A stretch of 41,179 nucleotides of DNA from the NCBI RefSeq assembly GCF_007827595.1, contig NZ_VISR01000049.1, forward strand, positions 1 to 41,179. The letters run 5' to 3'. The notes under the pieces were generated by a model. That model did not search any database. It was not told the DNA's origin and worked only from the letters and a program-made list of their open reading frames with translations. The position numbers and the translations under genes were made by a program. Of this stretch, positions 1 to 8,722 are shown one piece after another; within the stretch, counting starts at the first letter, position 1, and every line of letters starts with the position of its first letter. The DNA comes from Streptomyces sp. BK340. GTDB taxonomy: Bacteria; Actinomycetota; Actinomycetes; Streptomycetales; Streptomycetaceae.

Positions 1-92
1 AGACCTCCGTGTGGTGCGTTCCTAGACAGCTCCACCACACCGGAGGTCTTCGCCATGATCAAGACCCAGTGTCAACAACGCTCGTGATCAAT
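1..92. repeat. Left copy of ~95-bp hairpin-containing repeat
   Basis: Bases 1-51 form a long imperfect hairpin: AGACCTCCGTGTGGTG pairs with CACCACACCGGAGGTCT, with one bulged base. It is followed by a conserved tail ending GCTCGTGATCAAT. The same block occurs in the same orientation at 40289-40384 with a few substitutions, and similarity stops abruptly after TGATCAAT in both. At this copy the right edge abuts a truncated IS21 transposase gene. It is probably the end of an insertion sequence or a small non-autonomous element; the family is not identified. Confidence 0.75.
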
Positions 93-751
93 ACATCTAG
101 GCCCAGGACCCGTTCGACCGCGGCCCGCAGGTTGTCGTAGCGGATCCGGCCGCGGGGGATACCGCCCAGCATCCGGAAAGCGTGCACGTGCCCTTCGAAG
201 AACGCTTCCTGGCCACAGGAAGCAAAGACCCGGTGCACGGCCTTGCCGGAGTAGGACAACCGCAACGAGAACAGATAGACCTTGGTCATCCGGCCAGCGA
301 GCATCACGTGGAGGTCGCCGAAGTCGACCTCCGCCTCCACGCCAGGCAGATGGGTCTGCGGAACGAACATCGTGTCCGGGCCCACTCCGGCCTGCCGGCG
401 GACCTCCTTGCGGCGGTCCTTCACATAGGCACGGACCATCGAGTACGAGATGTTGTCGGCCTCATGGCCTTCGACCAGGCGGTCGAAGATGCGCTGGGCG
501 GTGTGTCTCTGCTTGGGCGGAGCGTCCAGGTCAGCCAGCAGCATCCCGTCGATCAGCGGCTTGTAGGGATCGAGCCTCGACTCCTTGCGCCGCTGCTTCT
601 TCCGTGGCTCCGGCCACTGACCGTCCAGAGCCCGCCGGACGGTCCTCCACGTCACGTTATGAGTGCGCTGAAGAGCCCGCAGCGACATGCCCATCTGGTG
701 ATCCCGGCGGATCGCCGCGTACAACTCGACCTTCGACTGCGAGTTACCCAT
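59..751 (-). pseudogene. istA: Truncated IS21-family transposase (IstA)
   Basis: About 218 genuine IstA residues remain. The N-terminal helix-turn-helix region has the motif MGMSLRALQRTHNVTWRTV, and the start of the DDE integrase core has a first catalytic Asp in EVDFGD. IstA proteins are usually roughly 400-500 residues, so the C-terminal half with the remaining acidic catalytic residues is missing, and no istB helper ATPase gene follows. The last ~12 codons of the open frame come from the hairpin repeat at 1-92, so that element interrupted the gene. The start at 751 (MGNSQSK) gives the canonical IstA N-terminus. Not expected to be active. Confidence 0.85.
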
Positions 752-898
752 GAGGCCCCCAGCGGGAGAAGCACACCTCACAGTCTCACCGCAAGCCCCC
801 AAGTGACGTCAAAACAAACTGACATCGCAAACTCGGTCAGACAGTGACTCCCACAGTCACCTCGAAACGACTCCCGCAGTCACGCACAAAACCATCTG

Positions 899-1362
899 GA
901 CGAGTGGCGGGCCGGTCGAGCGGAACTGGCGGCGGCACTGCGGGACACGCCATGGGACCACGCATTCCCCTGGTATATGTCGAAGGTGACCCCGGCCCTG
1001 ATGGCGCCCCTCGTCTGATGGAAACCTGGGCACACGGGCAGGACGTCTTCGATGCTGTGGGCGTGGCACACCGCCGGACGAATCGTCTGCAGCACGTGGC
1101 GTCGCTGGGGGTGTTGGGAAGGGCGCTGTCCTTCGCCGCCGTCGGACTGCCTGAGTCGGCGGACCCCTTCCGCGTCGAGCTGACAGCACCTGACGGACGG
1201 ACCTGGGTGTGGGGCCCCGAGGCTGCCGCGCAACGGGTACAGGGCGGCGCTATCGACTTCTGCCTGTGTGTCACCCGGCGTCGCCCCTGGTCCGAGACCA
1301 ACATGACGGCGACCGGCGAGGACGCCCTGAAGTGGCTGGAGGTGGCGCGCGTCTTCCTCTGA
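899..1362 (+). pseudogene. Frameshifted, N-truncated TIGR03084-like / maleylpyruvate isomerase-family protein
   Basis: The frame reading METWAHGQDVFDAVG to the stop at 1362 matches the C-terminal half of mycothiol-dependent, DinB-like metal-binding enzymes (TIGR03084/maleylpyruvate isomerase family), including VELTAPDGRTWVWGPE. The preceding homologous stretch (TPWDHAFPWYMSKVTPALMA) lies in another frame that starts near 899 and stops near 1018, so a frameshift falls near 1012. The first ~100 residues, which normally carry the metal-ligand His residues, are absent, and IS-related sequence lies immediately upstream. It is a decayed remnant, not a functional gene. Confidence 0.72.
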
Positions 1363-1569
1363 AAGCATGTTGGGGTGCCTGGAGCATGCGAGACGCGTGA
1401 CGTTTGCGATCTGCCCTTCGGACACGGCGACGGTCCCGATCACGTGGTGTGTGGCAGTGCGACAACTCCGAGGCCGCCAGCGGTCGATGCTCGGCGTAAT
1501 CAGCTGGCCATCCGACAGGCTCTCAGGCGGCGGTGGCTGCTCCAGCGCCCACGAGGACTTCGACACCGG

Positions 1570-1867
1570 GAGCTCACCGTCGAGGGGCCCCGGCTCGTCA
1601 ACGCCGGCGACGAGTTCGACCTGCTGTTCTCGACGTTCGAGCACACCGCCTGGCGGCTGGAGACACGGCGCCCGCTGCGCCAGTGACGAGCAGACCAGCG
1701 AGTTGGAGTTGGGCGTGGTCCCGTTCACCGCGTCGCTGAGGATCTACCCGGTGAACGGGTGCTGGGTCTACGACGATCACCGTGTCGTCGTAGAGAACTG
1801 GCACGCAGAGCTGTGGCTGGACGCCGCCGACTCGGTCGCCACCTATCTATCTGGTCGAGACCGGCTT
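1570..1867 (+). pseudogene. Remnants of DUF6879 and DUF5753 (XRE/Scr1-type) proteins
   Basis: Two homologous pieces lie in different frames. At 1570-1686 the frame reads GDEFDLLFSTFEHTAWRLET, typical of the start of DUF6879 proteins. From about 1688 another frame reads LGVVPFTASLRIYPVNGCW and then VVVENWHAELWLDAADSVA, resembling the ligand-like C-terminal domain (DUF5753) of Streptomyces XRE-type regulators. These families are commonly neighbours in Streptomyces genomes. Here they are fused by deletion and frameshift, and neither is intact. The bases between 1363 and 1570 hold nothing I can identify. Confidence 0.55.
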
Positions 1868-1962
1868 ACGAGGCAGCCGAAGCTCGAGCCGGCGTTCACG
1901 TGAGCCAGGTACGGCAAGTCGGGTGCAAGTGCCCGGCAATCGGACTCCGAAGACTGGGGATC

Positions 1963-2646
1963 ATGACCACGAGCAATGCTTCAGACTCCGCCGTTCACCC
2001 CTACACCCGCGAGATGGCGATGATCCACCAGGTGTTCCGTCGCGAGTCGCGCCTGCTGGCCGACCTCGTCCAGGACGTTCGGCCCGCAGACACCGCCCGC
2101 GCCCGGATCCTCGCCGAGCACTGGCGGCTTTACGTAATCGGCCTGCACGCCCACCACACCGGGGAGGACGAGATGCTCTGGCCGGTCCTGCTGCCCCATC
2201 TGGACCTCGATGCCGAGCAGGTGCTGGCCATGGAGGCGCAGCACCGGGAGCTCTCCGAAGGGATCAGCGAGGTCCAGGTGCTCATGGACCGGTGGCAGGC
2301 GAAGGCCCTGTCCGAGGACCGTGACGAGCTGGCCGAGGCGCTGCGTCGGCATCACCGGCAGCTGTGCGCCCATCTTGACGAGGAGGAACAGCAGGTCATG
2401 CCTCTTGTCGCCCTCCACGTGAACGAGAAGGACTGGCATGCGGTCGGGGAGCGGGGCCTCGCCGAGACGCCCCGCAACCGGCTGATGATCGCGCTCGGCG
2501 CCATCCTGGAAGACACCTCTCCCGAGGAGCGCAGGGAGTTCCTCGCCCGGCTGGCCGTTCCGGCGCGGGTGCTGTGGAAGCTGCTCGGGCAGCGGCAGTA
2601 CCGCCGCGAGACCGACCGGATCCGGGGCCGGCGTACAACGGCGTGA
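1963..2646 (+). CDS. Hemerythrin domain-containing protein
   Basis: A 227-residue cytoplasmic protein with hemerythrin/HHE-type diiron-binding motifs: IHQVFRRES near residue 21, HAHHTGEDEMLWP near 64-76, MEAQHREL near 93, and HLDEEEQQVMP near 140. Family members bind non-heme diiron and act in O2 or NO sensing, iron handling or redox signalling; which applies here cannot be told. The open frame extends upstream, but ATG at 1963 (MTTSNASDS) is where family similarity begins. A C-terminal ~60-residue helical extension (EERREFLARLAVPARVLW) is seen in many actinobacterial homologues. The gene lies 84 bp upstream of the LLM oxidoreductase on the same strand, so co-transcription is possible. Confidence 0.88.
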   Translation: MTTSNASDSAVHPYTREMAMIHQVFRRESRLLADLVQDVRPADTARARILAEHWRLYVIGLHAHHTGEDEMLWPVLLPHLDLDAEQVLAMEAQHRELSEGISEVQVLMDRWQAKALSEDRDELAEALRRHHRQLCAHLDEEEQQVMPLVALHVNEKDWHAVGERGLAETPRNRLMIALGAILEDTSPEERREFLARLAVPARVLWKLLGQRQYRRETDRIRGRRTTA

Positions 2647-2730
2647 CCGTCGTCCCCGCCGGCTGGGCTGGATGCGCGCCAGTGCGTCCGGCCCCGTTGT
2701 CCACCCCTCACCGATCGAGGAACCTCACCG

Positions 2731-3636
2731 ATGCGCATCGGATTCTCCGTACCCCAGTTCGGTCCGTTCGCCGACCCCCGCCTCTCCGTCGGCATGTGCA
2801 CGGCGTTGGAAGCGCTGGGCTGCCACAGCCTCTGGGTGGCCGACCGCCTCTTGGCCCCGCTCATCCCCCCCGACGGGTACCCGGGCGGGAAGATGCCCGT
2901 CCGGTACGGCACCCACCTCGACCCGCTGCTCGCGCTGGGCGTGGCAGCCATGGCGACCGAACGGGTACGTCTGGGCAGCAGTACGCTCAACGCCCTGTGG
3001 CAGCCGCCCCTCGTGCTCGCCCGGGCGCTGACGACACTCGATCTGCTCAGCTGCGGGCGCCTGGAAGTGGGCATCGGGCTGGGCTGGATGCGGGAGGAGT
3101 ACGAGGCCGCCGGGGTGCCCTGGGAAGGACGGGGCGCCCGGCTGGAGGAGACTCTTGACGTCCTCGACGCCGTATGGCGGCCCGGGTCGGTGGTCCACAC
3201 CGGCCCGCTGTGGACGATCCGCGAGTCGACCGTCCTGCCCAAGCCCCTCCAGAAACCGAGGCCGCCCGTGCTGCTGGGCGGATTCACTCCACATGCCCTG
3301 GAGCGGGTGGGCCGGCGTGCCGACGGCTGGCTCGCGGCCTCGATGCCGCTTGAGTACTTCCGCGGTCTGTGGGCCGTGGCTTCCGAGGCGGCCGAACGGG
3401 CGGGGCGGGACCCGGCAGGACTGCGGCGGGTGCTGCGTGTGAACCCTGACGTCACCAGGTCCGCGGCCGACCTGGCGGAGGGCCACCACCGTGGGACCGT
3501 GCGCCAGATCTGCGACCACCTGCGCACGATGTGCGCGGCGGAGACCGACGAGGTGCTCGTGGACCTCCAGTTGACGACGGACTCGCCCGGTCGGTTCCTC
3601 GAGCTGGCGGCGGAGTTCATGGCCGAGCTGGCCTAG
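2731..3636 (+). CDS. LLM-class (F420/FMN-dependent) oxidoreductase
   Basis: A 301-residue luciferase-like monooxygenase-fold protein. It opens with the family N-terminus MRIGFSVPQFGPFA, has TERVRLGSSTLNALWQPP in the barrel, GRLEVGIGLGWMREEYEA (phosphate-binding region), and KPRPPVLLGGFTPHALERV. It should be a soluble TIM-barrel oxidoreductase using F420 or FMN; the actinobacterial context favours F420, but the substrate is unknown. The ATG at 2731 has a GAGGA element about 10 bases upstream. The gene converges on the SARP regulator, whose stop is at 3683 on the other strand. Confidence 0.9.
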   Translation: MRIGFSVPQFGPFADPRLSVGMCTALEALGCHSLWVADRLLAPLIPPDGYPGGKMPVRYGTHLDPLLALGVAAMATERVRLGSSTLNALWQPPLVLARALTTLDLLSCGRLEVGIGLGWMREEYEAAGVPWEGRGARLEETLDVLDAVWRPGSVVHTGPLWTIRESTVLPKPLQKPRPPVLLGGFTPHALERVGRRADGWLAASMPLEYFRGLWAVASEAAERAGRDPAGLRRVLRVNPDVTRSAADLAEGHHRGTVRQICDHLRTMCAAETDEVLVDLQLTTDSPGRFLELAAEFMAELA

Positions 3637-3682
3637 CGTTGCGCGATCCGGACCAGCCCCACCCCCGTGACCGCCTCCCGTT

Positions 3683-6600
3683 CTACTCGCCCGACTGCGG
3701 AAGCCGGGCCAGGGCCGTCTGGGCGGCATCCGACCAGTGCGGGGAGTCCCATGCGGCTGCCACCCGCTCGGCCTCCCGGTAGTGGCGCTGCGCTTCCTGC
3801 GCATGGCCCAGGAATTGGGCGAGTTCGCCCAGGGTCTGCGCGACGGGCCGGAAGACGAGGCTGAGGCTGCTCGCTCCGCCTGCCAGCCCCTGAAGGGGAA
3901 GGAGATCGCGGTAGACCTCGGCGGCCGCTTGCCGGTCGTCGAAGGCGATGGCGGCGATGCCGCGCAGGCCGGCCAGGATGGAGTAGGCGAAGTCGCGGCG
4001 GATCGGCGCCCTGCGGGCGAAGACCTCACGGGCCTCTTCGGCGCGGTCCGCGGCCAGCAGGGCGAGGGCGGTGAGGGCTTCGTTGTGCGGCTGGTACTTC
4101 TCCCACACCGCGAGCAGCACCGGCAGGACCTCGGCGAGCCGGCCCTGCTGCAGGCGGATGCATCCGGCCGCCAGGCCCGCCAGTCCGCTGAGGTCCACCG
4201 CCCCAAGCGCTCGCAGTTCCGCCACCGCAGACGCCAGGTCCTGCTCCGCCTCGCCGAATCGGCCCTGGGCCATGGCGACCATGGGGCGGCGCAGCCTGGC
4301 GATGGCGAGGGCACCGCGCAGCTCGTAGGTGCGGGCGATCTCGTCGGCGCGTACGAGGCACCGCTCCATCTGCGCCGGGTCGTTGCCGGCGGCGGCGATC
4401 CGGGCGGCGATGTAGGAACTCATCCAGGAGTACTCGGGGCTGTCCTGGGAGGCGGCGACCTCGGCAAGTTCTTCGTGGAGTTCGAGATAGGCGGCGGGTT
4501 CCAGTTCGCAGTCGATGCGGCGCAGCAAGGAGGTGAGGGTCAGGCCCTGGAGCCGGGGATCGCCCACGGTCCTGGCGAGCTCCACGGCCTGGCGTGCGAC
4601 GGTCACGGCGCGGGGGTCGGTGTCGTCCAGTGCGTCGGCGAGCTGGTCGAGGAGCAGGCACCGCTGGCGGTCGTCCGGGTGGTGATTCTCCAGCAGGTTC
4701 GTGAGCTCCTCGACGGCCTCGGGATCACAGGCCGCGTACGGGCGGACGCGCCAGGGCGTCGGTTCGGTCCATGTCGTGTAGGCGGCGGTCAGCAGGTCTG
4801 CCCGGCCCTCGGCACGGGCCACCCGGACGGCCTGCTGCTGTGCGTCGCGGGCCGGTACGACGGCCCCCATCCGGATCCGGCAGTCGACGAGCTGGCCCAG
4901 CAGCATCACCCGCAGCAGGGCGGCGTCCTGGTCTGCGAAGGCTGCCGGATGGTCGGCCAGAAGGCCGAGGGCCGTGTTCAGCAGGGCTTCGGCGTTCTGC
5001 GGGGCATAGCGGCGCACGGCCTGCTCGCACGCCAGCCGGGCATGGTGGACCGCCGGGCCGGCGTCGGCGGTCACGACCGCGGCCGCCCGCAGGAGGTGGT
5101 GGGCGGTGGCGGCGACGTCGTCCGAGCCGAGGGCGATCAGGCTCCTGCCCAGTCGGGAATGCATCCGGGCCAACCGCAGGCGCGTGAGGTCCGCTTCCAG
5201 GGCGTCGCGCACGAGGGCGTGGCTGAAGCGGACCGTACCCGCCCGCGGCTCGGTGAGCAGCCCGGCGGTCACGCCGGCGTCCAGGGCGTCGAGGAGTTGC
5301 TCGGGATCGCAGTCCGCGGCCTGCACCAGGAGGGCGATCGGGGCCTCGCGTCCGGCGACGGCTGCGAGCCGCAGTCCGGCCGTGACCGTCGGTGCGAGCA
5401 GGGCGAGCCTGCGCCGCAGTACGTCCTGGACCCCTTGCGGGATCCGGGCCAGGGCTTGCTGCTCGCCCTCGCCGGCCAGCAGGAGGGAACTTTCACGAAG
5501 GTAGAAGGGGTTGCCCCCGGCCCGTTCGGCCAGGGCCGCCGCGGCCTGCTCGCTGATGTCGGCCGTCGACCGCCGCAGCAGTTCCTTCGCCTGGGTGTCC
5601 GACAGGCCCGAGAGCTTGATTCGTACGGGCGAGCAGGCAGCCAGGCGTGCCAGTGCGCCGGTCAGGTCGCCCTCGCCGGTGCGGTACGAGCCGACCAGGA
5701 CCAGTGGTGCGTCGCGCAACTGCTCGGCGCAGAGCAGGAACAGCTCGATGCTCTCCTGGTCGCCCCGGTGCAGGTCGTCCAGCACGATCGCCAGGGGCTG
5801 CCGCGCGGCTGCGTCGCGGAGCCAGCCGAGCAGTGCCCGGTGCAGCCGAAAGCGCCGGGCCGGGCTGCCGTCCGGCTGCTCGGAGCCGCTCGAGGTGCCC
5901 GGGGCCAGCAGGGGGGCCAGCTCGTCGGCGTACGGTCCTGGTGGCGCGTCTTCGGCGAGGCCGGGGGCGAGATCGAACCAGGCCCGGCCGGGCGGGGCGC
6001 CGTCGGTCTCCGGGCACTGCCCGGATCCGACCAGCCAACCCTGTGGGGGCAGTTGGCGCAGCGCGGCCTGCAGAAGGCTCGACTTGCCGATTCCGGCCTC
6101 GCCGGAGACCAGGACCACCTGCGCGCGGCCGCCGCGTGCCCGCTCCGCCGCATCGGCGATTGCCGCCAGCTCTTCGTCACGGCCCAGGAGCCGGCCTGCC
6201 ATGAGGACCGTCGGCGCAGTCGGCGTCCCCGGTCCGGCAGCCGTGACGGAGCTGCGGAGCGTCACGGGGGCGGCCGTCCCGGTTCGCGCGGTGGTCGCGG
6301 TCGCCATCCCGGTTCGCGCGGTGGTCGCGGTGGGCGCCCCGGTCTCTCGGTGAAGGACGTCCAGACGCTGGTGCAGCAGGGCCTGCTCCAGCTCCAGCAG
6401 GGCCGGACCGGGTTCGACGCCGAGTTCTTCTCCGAGGACGTGCCGGGCCTGCCTCAGTGCCGCCAGAGCGTCCCCCTGTCGGTCGCGGGCCCACAGCGCC
6501 AGCGCCAGCAGCCGCCATCCCTCCTCGTGCAAGGGCTGCTCCCGGGCCAGCGCGTCCGCGTCGGTGAGGGCCTGCGCGGCCTGCCCGAGGCTCAGCCGCG

Positions 6601-7102
6601 TGGCGACGAGCCGTTCGCGGGCAGCGCGGTGCAGTTCCTCCAGGCGGGTGCGTTCACCGGCCGTCCAGGGCTCGTCCGCGAACTCCGCGTACGGCTGCCC
6701 GCCCCACGAGGCGAGCGCTTCGGCCAAGCCCTCGGCCGCGGCGTGGGCGGGCACACCCGCTACCGAGCAGGCCGCGACCCGGTCCTCGAACACCCAGGCG
6801 TCCAGCGCGTCCCGTTCCAGGGCGAGGGCGTAGCCGTACGGCGCACTGAGCAGGAGCCGAGCGGCGGTCCTAGGTGCTCGTTCCGGTTCGAGAAGGCGCC
6901 GCAGACGCGCGATGTACGCGTGCAGCGACGCCTGCGCACTCGACGGGACACGCGTGGGCCACAACCTCTCGACGATCCGCTCCGTGGAGACGACCTCTCC
7001 ACGGGCGAGCAGGAGTTGGACCAGAACCATCCGCGCGAGCCGACCCGGTGTGGCAACGGGGCGGCCCTCGACCTCGACCCGGAACGCGCCGAGCACCTTC
7101 AT
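3683..7102 (-). CDS. Large SARP/BTAD transcriptional regulator with AAA ATPase and TPR region
   Basis: About 1139 residues. Domain order: an OmpR-like winged helix (1-95, VLGAFRVEVEGRPVATPGR), a bacterial transcriptional activation domain (about 100-245, ending LGVEPGPALLELE), a low-complexity Thr/Ala/Arg linker, an NTPase with Walker A SGEAGIGKS near residue 335 and Walker B LAIVLDDLH near 440, then a long TPR-like helical region. This is the AfsR/large-SARP architecture, which activates pathway-specific or antibiotic genes in response to nucleotide or protein signals. The two start candidates (7111 MVTM, 7102 MKVLG) both lack a clear ribosome binding site; 7102 gives the usual SARP N-terminus. 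It is 300 bp downstream of the PPOX gene on the same strand. The linker carries a 30-bp tandem duplication (6277-6331). No biosynthetic cluster is adjacent. Confidence 0.88.
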   Translation of the reverse strand: MKVLGAFRVEVEGRPVATPGRLARMVLVQLLLARGEVVSTERIVERLWPTRVPSSAQASLHAYIARLRRLLEPERAPRTAARLLLSAPYGYALALERDALDAWVFEDRVAACSVAGVPAHAAAEGLAEALASWGGQPYAEFADEPWTAGERTRLEELHRAARERLVATRLSLGQAAQALTDADALAREQPLHEEGWRLLALALWARDRQGDALAALRQARHVLGEELGVEPGPALLELEQALLHQRLDVLHRETGAPTATTARTGMATATTARTGTAAPVTLRSSVTAAGPGTPTAPTVLMAGRLLGRDEELAAIADAAERARGGRAQVVLVSGEAGIGKSSLLQAALRQLPPQGWLVGSGQCPETDGAPPGRAWFDLAPGLAEDAPPGPYADELAPLLAPGTSSGSEQPDGSPARRFRLHRALLGWLRDAAARQPLAIVLDDLHRGDQESIELFLLCAEQLRDAPLVLVGSYRTGEGDLTGALARLAACSPVRIKLSGLSDTQAKELLRRSTADISEQAAAALAERAGGNPFYLRESSLLLAGEGEQQALARIPQGVQDVLRRRLALLAPTVTAGLRLAAVAGREAPIALLVQAADCDPEQLLDALDAGVTAGLLTEPRAGTVRFSHALVRDALEADLTRLRLARMHSRLGRSLIALGSDDVAATAHHLLRAAAVVTADAGPAVHHARLACEQAVRRYAPQNAEALLNTALGLLADHPAAFADQDAALLRVMLLGQLVDCRIRMGAVVPARDAQQQAVRVARAEGRADLLTAAYTTWTEPTPWRVRPYAACDPEAVEELTNLLENHHPDDRQRCLLLDQLADALDDTDPRAVTVARQAVELARTVGDPRLQGLTLTSLLRRIDCELEPAAYLELHEELAEVAASQDSPEYSWMSSYIAARIAAAGNDPAQMERCLVRADEIARTYELRGALAIARLRRPMVAMAQGRFGEAEQDLASAVAELRALGAVDLSGLAGLAAGCIRLQQGRLAEVLPVLLAVWEKYQPHNEALTALALLAADRAEEAREVFARRAPIRRDFAYSILAGLRGIAAIAFDDRQAAAEVYRDLLPLQGLAGGASSLSLVFRPVAQTLGELAQFLGHAQEAQRHYREAERVAAAWDSPHWSDAAQTALARLPQSGE
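6277..6331. repeat. 30-bp tandem repeat in SARP interdomain linker
   Basis: The unit TCCCGGTTCGCGCGGTGG with following GTCGCGGT occurs at 6277-6301 and again at 6307-6331, a 30-bp period. On the coding strand it encodes two copies of an Ala-Thr-Thr-Ala-Arg-Thr-Gly segment in the flexible linker between the BTAD and NTPase domains. The period is a multiple of three, so length change would preserve the frame. Confidence 0.8.
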
Positions 7103-7402
7103 TGTGACCATGACAACCACATCGTAAACGGCGCGGCACCGTGGACGACCTCCGGCGACCGTGCCGAGCACCCGGAGAACCTCGCCTGATTCCCTCCCCC
7201 CGCCGCGCCGTCAGTCCGCGTGCCCCGAACGAGCCGGAGTGGTGATCAATGGTGCGGGGACTTCATGACGGCCGCCACGCGGTCCCCGTCCGACGGTGCG
7301 GGGAACGCTGGGCGGGCAGAGCGACGCCCGAGACGGGAGAGTGCTGCGGCGAGGTGGCCGATCAGGGCTCGCACGGAGACTCCTCACGCACGGAGCGGCA
7401 GT
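7103..7402. other. Intergenic region upstream of the SARP gene
   Basis: Three hundred bases lie between the PPOX stop and the SARP start, on the same strand. I see no convincing gene, terminator or operator repeat. It presumably carries the SARP promoter. Confidence 0.5.
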
Positions 7403-8347
7403 TCAGCACGGTCGGCTCCGTCCTGTATGCGACGGCGCCGCCAGGGAACGGAACTGATCCCACTGCACTTTCGGGCGGGGCAGGCCGCGCCGCGCGAGAT
7501 AGCGGTCGGTCGACCGCTTGGTCTGGCGCAGGACCCGCAGGGCATCGCTGACCCGGCCCGAACCCATGGGTTCGATCACGCTGTACGGCACCAGGAGCCA
7601 GCCCGAACCGGTCTGCCTCAGGTCTCCGCGTACGAGCGCGTTGTACATGTGGTTCAGCAGTTCGTCGTGCCGGTGCACCAGCAGGCTGGCCGGCCCCGGC
7701 TCGACACGGCAGTCCGGTGGGACCTCGACCAGATAGCCCGACGGTGTCGGCTGCGGGCGGGTACGGGCGAGCAGCGGTGCCCCCGAGGCGTCCCGGCCGG
7801 CCAGTACCGCCGTCGGCATACGGCCGAGTTGCGCGGCCCCGGGCAGCGTTTGCGTCGCGGCGGCGGGAGCCGGCGCCTCGAGCCACGGCAGCTCCTCCAG
7901 GCTCGGCCTTATGCTCACCCGTTCGGGTACGACGGTGATGAGGAGGCGCAGGTAGTACCAGGACATCACCGGCCTCATGGGGCGCTTGAGGTAGGCGCGG
8001 CTGTGCGGCTGGCGTTCGAAGAGCCTGCGCCAGTACTCCTCGGCCCCTTCCGGACCCGTCATGATCGCGTCGGGGCAGTGGGCGCGGCCGCTGACGAAGA
8101 CTTGCGGAGCCCGGTCCAGTTCGCTGCCCGTGGGGTCGGAGAAGAGCAGCGCGACCCGGCCGTCGCGGCGTACGTTCAGCGCCTTTTGGGCGAAGGCGAG
8201 GGACGTGGTCAGCAGGAGGGTTCCGTCTTCGCGCCGAGCCACGGCCGTCGGCCAGGCCAACGGGGTTCCGTTCTTGCCGAGGGTGACGAACTCACAGGTG
8301 CGGTAGGCGTCCAGGACGTCGTGGGGAGCGCAGTCGAGTACCGTCAT
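7403..8347 (-). CDS. Pyridoxamine 5'-phosphate oxidase-like (PPOX) flavin-binding family protein
   Basis: A 314-residue protein. Its first ~150 residues have the split-barrel pattern of PPOX/F420-binding proteins: VLDAYRTCEFVTLGKNGTP, AWPTAVARREDGTLLLTTS, VRRDGRVALLFSDPTGSE and QVFVSGRAHC. The C-terminal half is unusual for the family and reads as a second domain containing HRHDELLNHMYNALVRGDL. The likely role is a flavin- or F420-linked oxidoreductase or a cofactor-binding protein; the substrate is unknown. The start ATG at 8347 overlaps the stop of an upstream 85-codon ORF as ATGA, so the two are probably translationally coupled. Confidence 0.78.
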   Translation of the reverse strand: MTVLDCAPHDVLDAYRTCEFVTLGKNGTPLAWPTAVARREDGTLLLTTSLAFAQKALNVRRDGRVALLFSDPTGSELDRAPQVFVSGRAHCPDAIMTGPEGAEEYWRRLFERQPHSRAYLKRPMRPVMSWYYLRLLITVVPERVSIRPSLEELPWLEAPAPAAATQTLPGAAQLGRMPTAVLAGRDASGAPLLARTRPQPTPSGYLVEVPPDCRVEPGPASLLVHRHDELLNHMYNALVRGDLRQTGSGWLLVPYSVIEPMGSGRVSDALRVLRQTKRSTDRYLARRGLPRPKVQWDQFRSLAAPSHTGRSRPC

Positions 8348-8601
8348 CGCGCCGCTCCGCGGACGAGTACGGCCGGCGTCCGCTGCGCGGTGCCTTCGCG
8401 GAGCGATGGCCGGACGGACTCGTCCTCACCTTTGCGGTGGCGGTGCAGCCCGTATTCGGTCAAGCCGTGGGCGACCGAGGCGGCCCGGCCCGTTGCACCG
8501 TGCGGGGCTGCGGGGAGCGGGGGCGACAGCGGTTTCCGCTCGCGGGGGTCCGCGATCGTCTCGTAGGGGCGGGGCTGTTCGGAGGTACTGCTGGGTGACA
8601 C
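8344..8601 (-). CDS. Small hypothetical protein coupled to the PPOX-like gene
   Basis: An 85-residue basic protein with no family I recognise; it contains YETIADPRERKPLSPP and HGLTEYGLHRHRKGEDE. I chose GTG at 8601 because CTGGAGCAACCGAGC lies immediately upstream and third-position G/C bias is clear from there onward. The stop overlaps the start of the PPOX gene (ATGA), a strong sign of translational coupling. No membrane segment or Cys-rich motif is evident. It could also be a leader ORF that only sets translation of the next gene. Confidence 0.5.
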   Translation of the reverse strand: MSPSSTSEQPRPYETIADPRERKPLSPPLPAAPHGATGRAASVAHGLTEYGLHRHRKGEDESVRPSLREGTAQRTPAVLVRGAAR

Positions 8602-8722
8602 GCTCGGTTGCTCCAGGATCGAATGCCGACGGCGGATACGACACGGTGCCCACCGGGCCTTGGCGTGGACTTGGTGCCGACTTGCCGTTCTCCTGGACAC
8701 CGAAGGCATATGAGGCCCGTGA

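Noticed and set aside
1759..1962. Extended N-terminus for the hemerythrin protein
   Set aside because: The upstream residues are Arg-rich, antisense-like and overlap the DUF5753 remnant; family similarity starts at the ATG at 1963.
3737..7189. A 1150-codon open frame on the plus strand opposite the SARP regulator
   Set aside because: It is the antisense shadow of a high-GC gene. The translation is low-complexity (Gly/Gln/Arg/Val-rich) with no domain, while the minus strand has clear SARP, ATPase and TPR motifs.
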